This document shows positions 16,943-25,834 of a stretch of 64,000 nt of DNA, piece by piece. The notes below the pieces were generated by a model, which saw only the letters and a program-made list of their open reading frames with translations, made no database searches and was not told the origin of the DNA. Numbering within the stretch: the stretch's first letter is position 1; each line of letters begins with the position of its first letter. The position numbers and the translations under genes were made by a program. The stretch comes from JAIBCC01 sp963763855. Its GTDB lineage: Bacteria > Acidobacteriota > Blastocatellia > Pyrinomonadales > Pyrinomonadaceae. The stretch spans positions 3,100,001 to 3,164,000 of the forward strand of contig CAVXPU010000005.1 of NCBI GenBank assembly GCA_963763855.1, written 5' to 3'.

Positions 16943-19273
16943 TTAATCTTTAGATATAAGCAAATTTCTTAATTTGTTTCTTATTCTATGAACCCGAACT
17001 GACAAAATTTTGTTATCAACACCCAAATCTTTTGCAAGTTCTTTTCTATTCCCAGTTTCGTAATACTTAACAATAATTTCTCTTTCTTCTGTAGTTAAAC
17101 TTTTGAGTGCATTATCCAATCGGAACATTTGTAACTCTTGATCAATAAAGTCTGAATTTTTAGTTGTGTAGCTAAAGGATTTATCATCCAATGCTTCTTC
17201 AATTGGAATGAAGGTTCTGACGTTTTTACGTTGATAGTCTATAAATTTATTATTTACAACTGTGATTAAATATTTCCAAACATTTTCAACCTCAATTTGC
17301 TCTTTCTTTTGCATAATAGAAAGAAAAGCCTCGACGGTAATGTCCTCTGCAATATCTTCTGGACAGCCTCTAGCCATCAGATAGCTTATCAATCTTGAAT
17401 TGTTCTTTACATAGATTTCTTCAAAAGCACTAAAATCACCTTCAATAAGTTTTGACGCAGTTCTTGTATCTTCATCAAGAGTTAAACCATATTGAGTTAG
17501 CTCAGACGAAATCTTCATTTTCAATCGAGGGATCAAAGCAAGTAAATTGCTACGCATTAATAAATTGTCTGTTGTTTCAATAAGCCAAGCCTTGAAGGTT
17601 TCTTCTGGTGGGTTATCAATTAAAAAATCAACTAAAAAACCTCTTATCTCAACAGGAAGCAACATTCTACCTAATAACTCGTTTGATCCCTTGTTAATCT
17701 CTTTTGCTATAGTCTGAGCAACAAAAAATTCCATAAAAGATTTATGTCTGAATTGATAGTTTCCGATTCCATCTCTAACTAAAAAAGTGCAATTCTGAAC
17801 ATCATTTCTGATATAGTCCATTTGAACTGCATCATCAATTTCAAGTTTTTCACGAATGATTGGGGTAAATTCAGAATAATGACAATTGCCTTTTCCATCA
17901 AGATAAAGTTTTAATGCCAATTCGGTAACGAGTTTTTCTCTTTGTTCTGAGTTTAGTCTTGCTCCCCGTCTTTTGCTTTGCTCTTTAATCCAATTATTTG
18001 TATAAATCCGGTATAATTCTTTCCTCTTTACTTCGTCACCAAGTTTTGGAAGGGTTTCCACAATCATCTCTAAAAATAAAGGGGTTTGGGCAAGTTCGGG
18101 TAAATTATGAGTTCCGCTAATCCTTTCTAGTTGTGATTTCCACTCTTTTCCGAAACGCTTCTGTAAATATTCTTTTAGTTCAATTTCTCCCCATTCAGGA
18201 ATGTAAAGTAAGTCAAATTCTGTGAGGATTTCTGTTTGCACTTTATCTCTAAAAAAATGGGTGCGACAAGTGATGACAAATTTGTTTTCAGGTATTTCTG
18301 TTACTTTGTTTATTTCATTTAGGTTTTCACGAATTATTTCAGGGTCAACTTTTGTTGCCATTTCATCAAAACCGTCAAATAAAAAAACAAAACGCCCTAG
18401 TCTTTGAAGTTCTAAACAAATTTGCGAAGTAATATTTAAATGATAACGATAATGTAGAATGCGAAAAATTAATTCTTGAATATGAAATTTGGAATCATAC
18501 TCTTTTAAATTTATAACTACTGGAATACGCGATTCTTTTTTCTGTTTATACCTGATAGCAAGGTCATAAGCGTATTTTTTGCAAAAAGTTGACTTACCTG
18601 TTCCAAAATTTCCAAGTAAAGCTAATTTTCCACGTCCGCCATCTTCAAGTAAACAAGTGTTTACAAATTTGTCTATTGGTCTAATAAAGATTGATTCGTC
18701 AGCACCTTCGTAGTCTTCTTCCTCAGTTCCTGATAAATCTGTGTAGTATTTACTGACAGGAGAGGTTTCAAATTGTCTTATAACTTTATCTAAATATTCA
18801 TCAAAATCTACAAGTTGTGTTGAAAGTTCTTCATATGTTGTAATTTCGATTCCAGCAGATTGAGCATTATTTTTGGCTTCTGCTGTAAATCCTCTAGTTG
18901 TAACAAACAATCCTTTATCAACAATCCCTAAATTTCTCGCAACTGCAAGAACACCCGCAAACTTATTGATTTCTTCAATACCAACTTTTTTCTCTCCATA
19001 ATCCTTACATTCCACCATCAACTTGAGAGTGATAATTCCTGTTCTATATTCGCCATAAACATCAACCTGACAGCCTTTTATTAAGCAATTCTGTTCAACT
19101 CTATAACCTAGAAGCCTTAACACCTTAAGAACTTTAACTTCAAAGCCCGTTCCTTTCGACGGTCGCTTAGAAGAATCTGGATAATGCGAACGACAAAAAC
19201 CAGTTTTATCAATTGCTGTATTTTTACACTTATTTCCGCTTTTTGTTTTTGACTTACATTGTGGGAGACTCAT
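16943..19273 (-). CDS. zinc knuckle - Mrr-like nuclease - NACHT NTPase - ECF sigma factor fusion
   Basis: A protein of about 776 residues; numbering below counts from the ATG at 19282, but the ATG at 19273 has the better-spaced AGGA site. Domains in order: a Cys/His knuckle (C9 to H33, with TKSGNKC), a PD-(D/E)XK Mrr-like nuclease (D74, E91-x-K93 in MVECKDYG), a NACHT NTPase (Walker A GNFGTGKS 224-231, Walker B FVFLFDGFDE 298-307, ITCR 337-340), the NACHT-associated helical region (YQFRHKSFMEFF), and from about 617 a sigma-70 region 2 (ARGCPEDIAEDITVEAFL) and region 4 (LTTEEREIIVKYYETG to NKLRNLL). No repeat-type sensor is present. Sampled lines are 22-33% G+C against 47-60% in neighbouring genes, so transfer is likely. 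It resembles bacterial NACHT defence proteins. Confidence 0.85.
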   Translation of the reverse strand: MSLPQCKSKTKSGNKCKNTAIDKTGFCRSHYPDSSKRPSKGTGFEVKVLKVLRLLGYRVEQNCLIKGCQVDVYGEYRTGIITLKLMVECKDYGEKKVGIEEINKFAGVLAVARNLGIVDKGLFVTTRGFTAEAKNNAQSAGIEITTYEELSTQLVDFDEYLDKVIRQFETSPVSKYYTDLSGTEEEDYEGADESIFIRPIDKFVNTCLLEDGGRGKLALLGNFGTGKSTFCKKYAYDLAIRYKQKKESRIPVVINLKEYDSKFHIQELIFRILHYRYHLNITSQICLELQRLGRFVFLFDGFDEMATKVDPEIIRENLNEINKVTEIPENKFVITCRTHFFRDKVQTEILTEFDLLYIPEWGEIELKEYLQKRFGKEWKSQLERISGTHNLPELAQTPLFLEMIVETLPKLGDEVKRKELYRIYTNNWIKEQSKRRGARLNSEQREKLVTELALKLYLDGKGNCHYSEFTPIIREKLEIDDAVQMDYIRNDVQNCTFLVRDGIGNYQFRHKSFMEFFVAQTIAKEINKGSNELLGRMLLPVEIRGFLVDFLIDNPPEETFKAWLIETTDNLLMRSNLLALIPRLKMKISSELTQYGLTLDEDTRTASKLIEGDFSAFEEIYVKNNSRLISYLMARGCPEDIAEDITVEAFLSIMQKKEQIEVENVWKYLITVVNNKFIDYQRKNVRTFIPIEEALDDKSFSYTTKNSDFIDQELQMFRLDNALKSLTTEEREIIVKYYETGNRKELAKDLGVDNKILSVRVHRIRNKLRNLLISKD

Positions 19274-19294
19274 AAGATTCATCCTATATATTTT

Positions 19295-20599
19295 CTAAAC
19301 AACCGCAAATCCTTTATCCAAAGCAGCAATCAACTCATCAACATTATCTTTAGTAGAATTAAGCATCATTCCCGTCCGAATCACATTGCCGTAAAGCCCG
19401 CCTTTGCCGATCAAAACGCCTTGTTTCTTCGTTTCTTCAAAGACTTTCAAAACGGCTTGCGGATTTGGTTGTTTGGTTTTGCGATCAATGACCAATTCGA
19501 CCGCTTGCATCAAACCCATTCCGCGAACGTCGCCGATAACGTCGTATCGCTCAAACAATCCGCATAATTTTTCACGCAAATAGTCGCCAACGATTCGGCA
19601 ATTTGTCCGCAAATCTTCTTCTTCAATCATTTGAATAACAGCTGAGGCAGCACTCGTAGATATCGGGTTTCCGCCGAATGTGGCGAAGGTTAAGCCCGGA
19701 TATTTGTCGGCAACTTCGGATGTCGCAATCGTCCAACCAATCGGCACGCCGTTCGCCATTCCTTTTGCGGAGGTCATAATGTCCGGCTCAACGCCCCAAT
19801 GTTCGATGCCGAACCATTTGTCGCCCGTTCTGCCCCAGCCCGTTTGCACTTCGTCTGCGATGCACAAACCGCCGTGTTTGCGGGCGATTTCGTAGGCGAT
19901 CTGGAAATACTCTTTCGGCGGGACGATAAATCCGCCGACTCCCAAAATCGGTTCAGCCATAAACGCGGCGATCTCTCCCGTTGTTGTGGTTTGGATCAAT
20001 TCTTCGATGTCGTTGGCACATGCCATTTCGCAGCTTGGGTATTCCAATTTGAATGGGCAACGATAGCAATAAGGAGCAGGTGCGTGGACGATTCCCGCGA
20101 CTTGCGACGGCAGAGATTTCCACGTTGAATGTCCGACTGCCGATAAAGCTGTCGCACTTCGTCCCGAATAACTGTGCCGCAAAACGACAACTTCGTGTCG
20201 ACCTGTGGCAAGTTTCGCAGCCATTTGTGCGGTGTCGTTCGCTTCCGTTCCGCTTGACGTAAAGAATGATTTCTTCAAATTTCCGGGCGTGATTTCCGCG
20301 AGTTTTTCAGCCAGATCGCCTTGCGGTTTTGTCGCATACAAACCTGACGCATGCTGCAAAGTATTGGTTTGCCGGATGATAGCTTCATTGATTGTCGGAT
20401 TCGCATGCCCAACGCTGACGGTCAATACTCCGCCGAAACAGTCAAGATATTTCTTGCCCTGATCATCCCAAACGTATTCGCCTTCACCCTTCACGAGTGC
20501 AATCGGCTCTTGGTAATAAGGTGTAACCGCCGGAAAAAGAAATTCTTTATGTTTGCGGACGGCTTCGGAAACTGTAGTTTTTTGATCTGTTTGTGTCAT
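19295..20599 (-). CDS. class III aminotransferase, probable beta-alanine/alanine-glyoxylate type
   Basis: A 434-residue PLP enzyme. SSGTEANDTA (115-124) is the phosphate cup, DEVQTGWGRTG (249-259) holds the Asp that contacts the pyridine nitrogen, and Lys279 in TSAKGMANGVPIG forms the Schiff base. It resembles AGXT2-like omega-aminotransferases. In this locus the natural substrate would be beta-alanine or 3-aminoisobutyrate, giving malonate semialdehyde, which would complete pyrimidine catabolism; this is inferred from neighbours. It is separated from dihydropyrimidinase by the inserted accessory block. Confidence 0.88.
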   Translation of the reverse strand: MTQTDQKTTVSEAVRKHKEFLFPAVTPYYQEPIALVKGEGEYVWDDQGKKYLDCFGGVLTVSVGHANPTINEAIIRQTNTLQHASGLYATKPQGDLAEKLAEITPGNLKKSFFTSSGTEANDTAQMAAKLATGRHEVVVLRHSYSGRSATALSAVGHSTWKSLPSQVAGIVHAPAPYCYRCPFKLEYPSCEMACANDIEELIQTTTTGEIAAFMAEPILGVGGFIVPPKEYFQIAYEIARKHGGLCIADEVQTGWGRTGDKWFGIEHWGVEPDIMTSAKGMANGVPIGWTIATSEVADKYPGLTFATFGGNPISTSAASAVIQMIEEEDLRTNCRIVGDYLREKLCGLFERYDVIGDVRGMGLMQAVELVIDRKTKQPNPQAVLKVFEETKKQGVLIGKGGLYGNVIRTGMMLNSTKDNVDELIAALDKGFAVV

Positions 20600-20605
20600 A
20601 TATTT

Positions 20606-20941
20606 TTAGTTTGGCTGATCGATTTCTACTTCAAAAACTTGGACGCTATCTCGGGAGCTATGCAAAACGCGGTATATTTCAACGCCGTTTTCGATTGGAA
20701 AATAGAATATGTTGTAGTTCTTGAATGGAAATTGGCGTAAATTTGCTACCAACTCGCTTCGTTCGCGACCAATTTTGGGATTCATTGAAATCGCCTCGCA
20801 TTTATCAATAATTTGGATTATCAATTTCTCTGCAGCACCTTCGTTAAATTCGCCGAAATATTGCCAAGTTTCTTGAATATCGTTTCGAGCGACTTCAGTA
20901 AATTGAAGAATCGGGTAGTTACTAGGAATTTTGTTTCCCAT
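20606..20941 (-). CDS. ParE/RelE-family toxin
   Basis: A 111-residue RelE/ParE-fold protein: FTEVARNDIQETWQYFGEF is the N-terminal helical hairpin and RQFPFKNYNIFYFPIENGVEIYRVLHSSRD the conserved C-terminal sheet. ParE-type toxins inhibit gyrase; RelE-type cleave mRNA. Pairing with a ParD-like antitoxin favours the ParE type. It overlaps the antitoxin stop by 20 bases. It lies 6 bases past the aminotransferase start, on the same strand, and about 400 bases upstream of the gyrA stop. Confidence 0.87.
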   Translation of the reverse strand: MGNKIPSNYPILQFTEVARNDIQETWQYFGEFNEGAAEKLIIQIIDKCEAISMNPKIGRERSELVANLRQFPFKNYNIFYFPIENGVEIYRVLHSSRDSVQVFEVEIDQPN

Positions 20942-21209
20942 ATTTTTCCCGAGCCTCCTTGATAAGCCGCTCGGCGAAAGAATCTAATTCTTCGCGGGAT
21001 TTAATTTCCGTATATTCGCCATTCTTAATTTGCTCCACACCAAGCATAATTTCCCGCCTCAATTCATTGCGGCGAAATTCTTTGATTACATCTTGCTCTT
21101 GAAGCAAACGCAGACTTTCTCGCAAAACTTCGCTCGCAGAATTATACATGCCTGATTTAACCTTTTCATTGACAAAATTTTCTAATTCCGGTGTTAATGA
21201 TACGTTCAT
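20922..21209 (-). CDS. ParD-family antitoxin
   Basis: A 95-residue ribbon-helix-helix antitoxin starting at the ATG at 21209 (MNVSLTPELENFVNEKVKSG); an upstream in-frame ATG at 21233 adds residues with no family match. SASEVLRESLRLLQEQD is the dimerising DNA-binding helix pair of ParD, and the charged C-terminal region would contact the toxin encoded next. Autorepression through an operator in the 21210-21280 spacer is expected of the family. Confidence 0.87.
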   Translation of the reverse strand: MNVSLTPELENFVNEKVKSGMYNSASEVLRESLRLLQEQDVIKEFRRNELRREIMLGVEQIKNGEYTEIKSREELDSFAERLIKEAREKYGKQNS

Positions 21210-21281
21210 AATTATTGTTACTCCTTTTAGCAAAAGATTATTCCTAATATCAATCTATGTCAATCTTTGTTATTCCAAACT

Positions 21282-21312
21282 AAAAAAGGACGTGAATTTC
21301 TCCACGCCTTTT
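21282..21312 (-). terminator. intrinsic terminator after gyrA
   Basis: On the minus strand AAAGGCGTGG and CACGTCCTTTT pair around a short loop and end in a T-run, about 25 bases past the gyrA stop. Confidence 0.75.
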
Positions 21313-21337
21313 CATCAATTGATATTGTTGCAATTAA

Positions 21338-23935
21338 TTATTCAATTGCATCAAGTTCAATATTTTCAATGCTTTCAACGGCATCGACACCTTCAACGGG
21401 ATCATCTTCTGAAACATCAAGCAATGAAGCCGACGTCACCAAATCATCGCCGCCGGTGCGGATGAGCATTACGCCTTGAGCCGAACGTCCGGTTTCACGG
21501 ATTTTCGCAACTCCAAGCCGAATTAGCTTGGCTTGCTGAGTAATAATCATGATTTCCGAGTCTTCCTCAACTGGGAATGCTGCGACAACTTTGCCGGTTT
21601 TTTCCGTCGTTTTCATGTTTATAACGCCCGTTGCACCGCGTTTTGTTAAGCGATAGCTGCTTACCAAAGTTTGCTTTCCAAAACCCTGTTCTGAAATTGA
21701 AAGGATTTTCTCAGTTCCATCCGAAGCACAAACTGAAACAACATAATCGCCGCTTCGTAAATTTACGCCGCGAACTCCGCGAGCTACTCTGCCCATCGGA
21801 CGAACGTCAGTTTCCCTAAAGCGTACCGCCATTCCATCGTGCGTTGCAATCAAGATTTCTTTCGTTCCATCAGTTCTGATGATGTCTAATAATTCGTCGC
21901 CTTGATCAATGTTTATCGCATTAATACCATTCACGCGAATGTTTTGGTAATCAGCCAACGAAGATTTTTTGATAACGCCTTGCTTCGTCACCATTGTCAG
22001 ATAAATCGTTTCCGAAAAATCTTTGACAGGCATAACGGTAACAACTTTTGCTTCCGAAGAAAGATTTACCAGATTTACGATAGCCTTTCCGCGTGATGAA
22101 GATTCGCCTTCGGGAATTTCGTGAACTTTGATCTTGAAAACTTGCCCGTCTGCCGTGAAAATCATCAAAAATGAATGAGTTTCAGCGGTGAAAAGATGCT
22201 GAACGAAGTCTTCATTTTTAGCTTTCGCACCAAGTCTGCCTTTTCCGCCGCGACCTTGTTTTGAATATGTCGCAACCGGGGTTCGCTTGATATAGCCAGC
22301 TTTTGTAACTGTAATCGCTACTTCTTCATTTGGAATCAGATCTTCAATTCGAAGCTCCACGCCCGCGTCAATAATCTCAGTTTTGCGGGCATCACCATAG
22401 AGTCGCCGGACTTCAGTCAGCTCATCAATAATTACCTGACGGAGCAATTGTTCATTAGCCAAAATCGCTTCCAATTCGGCAATAACTTTCAAAATTGACT
22501 CGAGTTCGTCAATAATTTTCTGACGTTCTAGAGCCGACAATCTGCGAAGTTGCAGATCGAGAATCGCTTGAGCTTGAATATCAGAAAAAGCAATTCCGCC
22601 GATAACGTTTTCCAATTCTTTCAAAAAAACTGGAAGCGTTTTATCGGAAGCTACGCCTTTCCAGGCTTTGACTTCATGAAGCGTCGAAAAATTAGCCGTC
22701 AACCAGGTTTTTGCTTCGTCAACTGCACGTGAATTTCGTATCAAAGGAATAATGTAATCGAGTGCGTCAATCGCTTTGTTCAAACCTTCCAAAATATGAG
22801 CTCTGGCACGTGCCTTTCGAAGTTCGAATTCTGTTCGGCGGCGAATCACTTCGCGTCGGAATTCTACGAAGGCTTCCAAAACCTGTTTGATGTTAAGAAC
22901 TTTCGGCTGACCGTCAACAATCGCGATCATGATAATTCCGAAAGAAACTTGCAAAGGAGTCAGCTTATATAGTTTGTTTAGAACAACTTGCGGAACGGCA
23001 TCGCGTTTTAATTCGATAACGACACGAATTCCCTCACGATTGGATTCATCGCGAATCTCTGAAATTCCGTCAAGTTTTTTCTCGTGAACGAGTTCGGCAA
23101 TTCTTTCAATTAATCTTGACTTATTTACTTGATAAGGAATTTCTGTGATCACAACCGCATCGCGTTCGCGGTCAGTTCCCGCTCGCCCAACTCTGTCGAT
23201 CGCGGCTCTCGCACGAAGCTGGATAATTCCGCGTCCTTCGCGATAAGCCCGGTGGATTTCATCACGCCCGTAAATAAAACCGGATGTTGGGAAATCGGGT
23301 CCAGGAACCAATTTGATTATGTCTTCTACGGTGATGCTTGAATCTTTAACCAAGGCAATTGTCGCATCCAAAATTTCCGTAAGATTATGAGGTGGAATTT
23401 TAGTCGCCATCCCAACTGCAATTCCTTCCGAACCATTAATCAGCAAATTCGGAATCCGCGTAGGCATCACCTTCGGCTCGCTCAAAGATTCGTCGTAGTT
23501 CGGCTGGAAATCGACCGTTTCTTTTTCGATATCGGCAAGCATTTCATTAGTGAGTTTTTGCATTCTCACTTCCGTATATCGCATCGCCGCCGCATTGTCG
23601 CCATCGATTGAGCCAAAATTGCCTTGTCCGTCGATCAACGTGTAACGCATTGCAAAATCTTGTGCCATTCGGACAATCGTGTCATAAACCGCGGTATCGC
23701 CATGCGGATGATATTTACCGATTGTATCTCCAACTACACGAGCCGATTTTTTGTAAGGCTTATTGCTGGTATTGCCAAGTTCGTGCATCGCCCATAAAAC
23801 TCTACGGTGAACGGGCTTGAGTCCATCGCGGACATCAGGCAAGGCTCGCCCGATAATTACGGACATCGCATAATCGAGATACGACCGCCGCATCTCGTCT
23901 TCAATATTTATTTGTTGGCGTTCAATTGTTTCCAT
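21338..23935 (-). CDS. gyrA: DNA gyrase subunit A
   Basis: An 865-residue gyrase A subunit, which breaks and rejoins DNA in negative supercoiling. The winged-helix active site carries Tyr120 in AAAMRYTEVRM. The quinolone-determining region reads HPHGDTAVYD, with Thr81 at the position of E. coli Ser83 and Asp85 at that of Asp87. QGRGGKGRLG (about 560) is the GyrA box needed for DNA wrapping, which separates it from ParC. The C-terminal pinwheel repeats and an acidic tail complete it. No frame problem is seen. gyrB is not in the window. Confidence 0.97.
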   Translation of the reverse strand: METIERQQINIEDEMRRSYLDYAMSVIIGRALPDVRDGLKPVHRRVLWAMHELGNTSNKPYKKSARVVGDTIGKYHPHGDTAVYDTIVRMAQDFAMRYTLIDGQGNFGSIDGDNAAAMRYTEVRMQKLTNEMLADIEKETVDFQPNYDESLSEPKVMPTRIPNLLINGSEGIAVGMATKIPPHNLTEILDATIALVKDSSITVEDIIKLVPGPDFPTSGFIYGRDEIHRAYREGRGIIQLRARAAIDRVGRAGTDRERDAVVITEIPYQVNKSRLIERIAELVHEKKLDGISEIRDESNREGIRVVIELKRDAVPQVVLNKLYKLTPLQVSFGIIMIAIVDGQPKVLNIKQVLEAFVEFRREVIRRRTEFELRKARARAHILEGLNKAIDALDYIIPLIRNSRAVDEAKTWLTANFSTLHEVKAWKGVASDKTLPVFLKELENVIGGIAFSDIQAQAILDLQLRRLSALERQKIIDELESILKVIAELEAILANEQLLRQVIIDELTEVRRLYGDARKTEIIDAGVELRIEDLIPNEEVAITVTKAGYIKRTPVATYSKQGRGGKGRLGAKAKNEDFVQHLFTAETHSFLMIFTADGQVFKIKVHEIPEGESSSRGKAIVNLVNLSSEAKVVTVMPVKDFSETIYLTMVTKQGVIKKSSLADYQNIRVNGINAINIDQGDELLDIIRTDGTKEILIATHDGMAVRFRETDVRPMGRVARGVRGVNLRSGDYVVSVCASDGTEKILSISEQGFGKQTLVSSYRLTKRGATGVINMKTTEKTGKVVAAFPVEEDSEIMIITQQAKLIRLGVAKIRETGRSAQGVMLIRTGGDDLVTSASLLDVSEDDPVEGVDAVESIENIELDAIE

Positions 23936-24207
23936 TTTTTCTGAATCTTTTAATTAAAAATCTTAGTTTTTATTTGGATTATAATCTTTTTTTGAGTCCT
24001 TATTTAGAATCACAAAGAGGAATTACATAAAATATTTTTGGAATATTGTTTCCTTTGGATATGTTTTAAATTGTACAGGTAAAAAGCCTGTTTCGCAACT
24101 TGCCAGCCCCTGTAAAATACTGCTTTTAAGCAACTTCAGACCCAATGTTTTATTTAGTTTTTATGATTAAATAAGTTCCAAATTTCAACTGCGAGGAATT
24201 ACCCTAA

Positions 24208-24957
24208 ATGTCAGTCACCGCCGAAAAGGACAGCCGTAGAATTCGTAGAATAAATCTTCCATTACCAATCCGTGTAGAGCATAGCGTTGCCCCGACAAAT
24301 ACTCTGAATGAGATCACCCGTTTGATCGATGTTTCAGCTTATGGTGCGGGTTTTAATTTATTGCACCCTGTTAAACGCGGTCGTCTGGTGCAAATGACGA
24401 TACCGCTTTCGCGACAATTAAGAAATTATGATTATTTAGAGCCGCAATACAAAGTTTGGGGAATCGTCTGCCATTGCATACCTGTCCGAGACAAAAAAGG
24501 TGAGCGATACGCGATTGGAACTGCATTTATCGGCAAAACTCCGCCGCTGAGCTATCATGACGATCCGGCTAAGCTTTACGAAATATCGAGTCGCGAAGAA
24601 TCGCATTTTTGGAGAATTATAGAAGCACCGCTCAATCCAGATGACAGTCATTTGCCAAAAGAAGATCGCCGGCACACTCGATATCACATTCCGATTGCGA
24701 TCACGATTGAAGTTTTGGACGAAATTGGCAATACAATTTCCAGCGAAACGAGCGTGACAGAAAACGTCAGCATTGGCGGAGCATCTGTTTTTACCAATCT
24801 AAAAGTTACAGTGGGTTCGTTTTTGCGAATTACAAGCGAACAATATAATGTTAGTATTACGTCAATCGTACGTGGCAAGAGAACTGCAAACGATGGTATA
24901 ACACGTCTTCATCTAGAGTTTTTTGACAGATATTTTCCGCTGGAAGGGATTGAGTAA
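24208..24957 (+). CDS. tandem PilZ-domain protein
   Basis: A 249-residue protein with two PilZ-like units. The first has RRIRRINLPLPIRV and DVSAYGAGF; the second has RRHTRYHIPIAITI and ENVSIGGASV. These are the RxxxR and D/NxSxxG motifs by which PilZ domains bind cyclic di-GMP, although the second unit carries Asn in place of Asp. No membrane segment is seen, so it is likely a cytoplasmic effector. A GAGGAAT ribosome-binding site precedes the ATG. A paralogue of the same length follows at 25045. Confidence 0.82.
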   Translation: MSVTAEKDSRRIRRINLPLPIRVEHSVAPTNTLNEITRLIDVSAYGAGFNLLHPVKRGRLVQMTIPLSRQLRNYDYLEPQYKVWGIVCHCIPVRDKKGERYAIGTAFIGKTPPLSYHDDPAKLYEISSREESHFWRIIEAPLNPDDSHLPKEDRRHTRYHIPIAITIEVLDEIGNTISSETSVTENVSIGGASVFTNLKVTVGSFLRITSEQYNVSITSIVRGKRTANDGITRLHLEFFDRYFPLEGIE

Positions 24958-25044
24958 ACCACAATTTCGGCAACACAGTCTTTCCTGCCCCGCCCCCAAA
25001 ATTTAGCTCTTCTAATTTTCAAAGGATTTAATTATAATCTCGAA

Positions 25045-25797
25045 ATGCAAAACACAGAGCCAACCCAACCCCGACGCAGATTTGAAAGAATCTCTTTGGC
25101 ATTGCCCGTTAGAGTAGAAGCGAAAGAAAATAAAGAAGATTCGTGGAATGAAGTCACACGATTTTATAATGTTTCTCAATGCGGAGCGGGTTTCGAGGTC
25201 AAAAGACAGATAAAGGTTGGTCAACTCGTTCAATTAACCTCGCCGATTCCGCAAAAATTGCGTTGTTATGATTATTCGGAAGATCAATACCGCGTTTGGG
25301 GAATAGTTAGATATTGCACGCCAAGCAAAAAGAATGCCGATTGCTTTTTCACGGGAGTGGCGTTTATCGGCAAAAATCCACCCGCCAGCTATCACGAAGA
25401 TCCGAGCCGTCTTTATGGGCTTTTATTCTCCAACAAACTTGGCTTTTTTGAACTCGCAGAAGGCAATCGCGACGTAACAACCTCACAAGAACCCGAATTA
25501 AAAGAACGCAGACACCAACGCCATCCTATTCCAATTGAGGTTTTTTTGGAAGCACTTGACGAAAGCGAAAAGCCGATTGCTTATGAAACGACCGTTTCGG
25601 AAAACGTTAGCGTTAGCGGAGCCGCGGTATTTACAACGCTCGATGTACAAGTTGGTCAGAAAGTTAAAGTTAATTGCATTTCATACAACATCTCGATCTT
25701 AGCAAGAGTTTGTAATCGAAGAATCGGACCCGATGGAATGCCGCGATTGCACTTGGAATTCATCGATCGTGAGCTACCACTTGAAGGAATTAACTAA
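25045..25797 (+). CDS. tandem PilZ-domain protein (paralogue)
   Basis: A 250-residue paralogue of the preceding gene with the same layout: RRRFERISLALPVRV and NVSQCGAGF in the first unit, RRHQRHPIPIEV and ENVSVSGAAVF in the second. The two proteins share the linker YRVWGIVRYC and AFIGKNPPASYHEDPSRLYG almost unchanged, so they arose by tandem duplication. Both first units keep an R-rich site, but this copy has Asn instead of Asp in the second motif, so ligand affinity may differ. The plsC gene begins 37 bases downstream. Confidence 0.82.
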   Translation: MQNTEPTQPRRRFERISLALPVRVEAKENKEDSWNEVTRFYNVSQCGAGFEVKRQIKVGQLVQLTSPIPQKLRCYDYSEDQYRVWGIVRYCTPSKKNADCFFTGVAFIGKNPPASYHEDPSRLYGLLFSNKLGFFELAEGNRDVTTSQEPELKERRHQRHPIPIEVFLEALDESEKPIAYETTVSENVSVSGAAVFTTLDVQVGQKVKVNCISYNISILARVCNRRIGPDGMPRLHLEFIDRELPLEGIN

Positions 25798-25834
25798 AAT
25801 TCGCTAATCTAGAGAGCTAAAATAGTTTGAGCGA

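Noticed and set aside
14597..19290. Prophage or insertion sequence carrying the accessory genes
   Set aside because: No integrase, transposase or phage structural gene is present; only duplicated gene ends mark the borders.
24060..24207. Possible riboswitch upstream of the PilZ gene, because of ACAGG and CCTGT pairing segments
   Set aside because: The pairing is short and the conserved core of known cyclic di-GMP riboswitches is missing.
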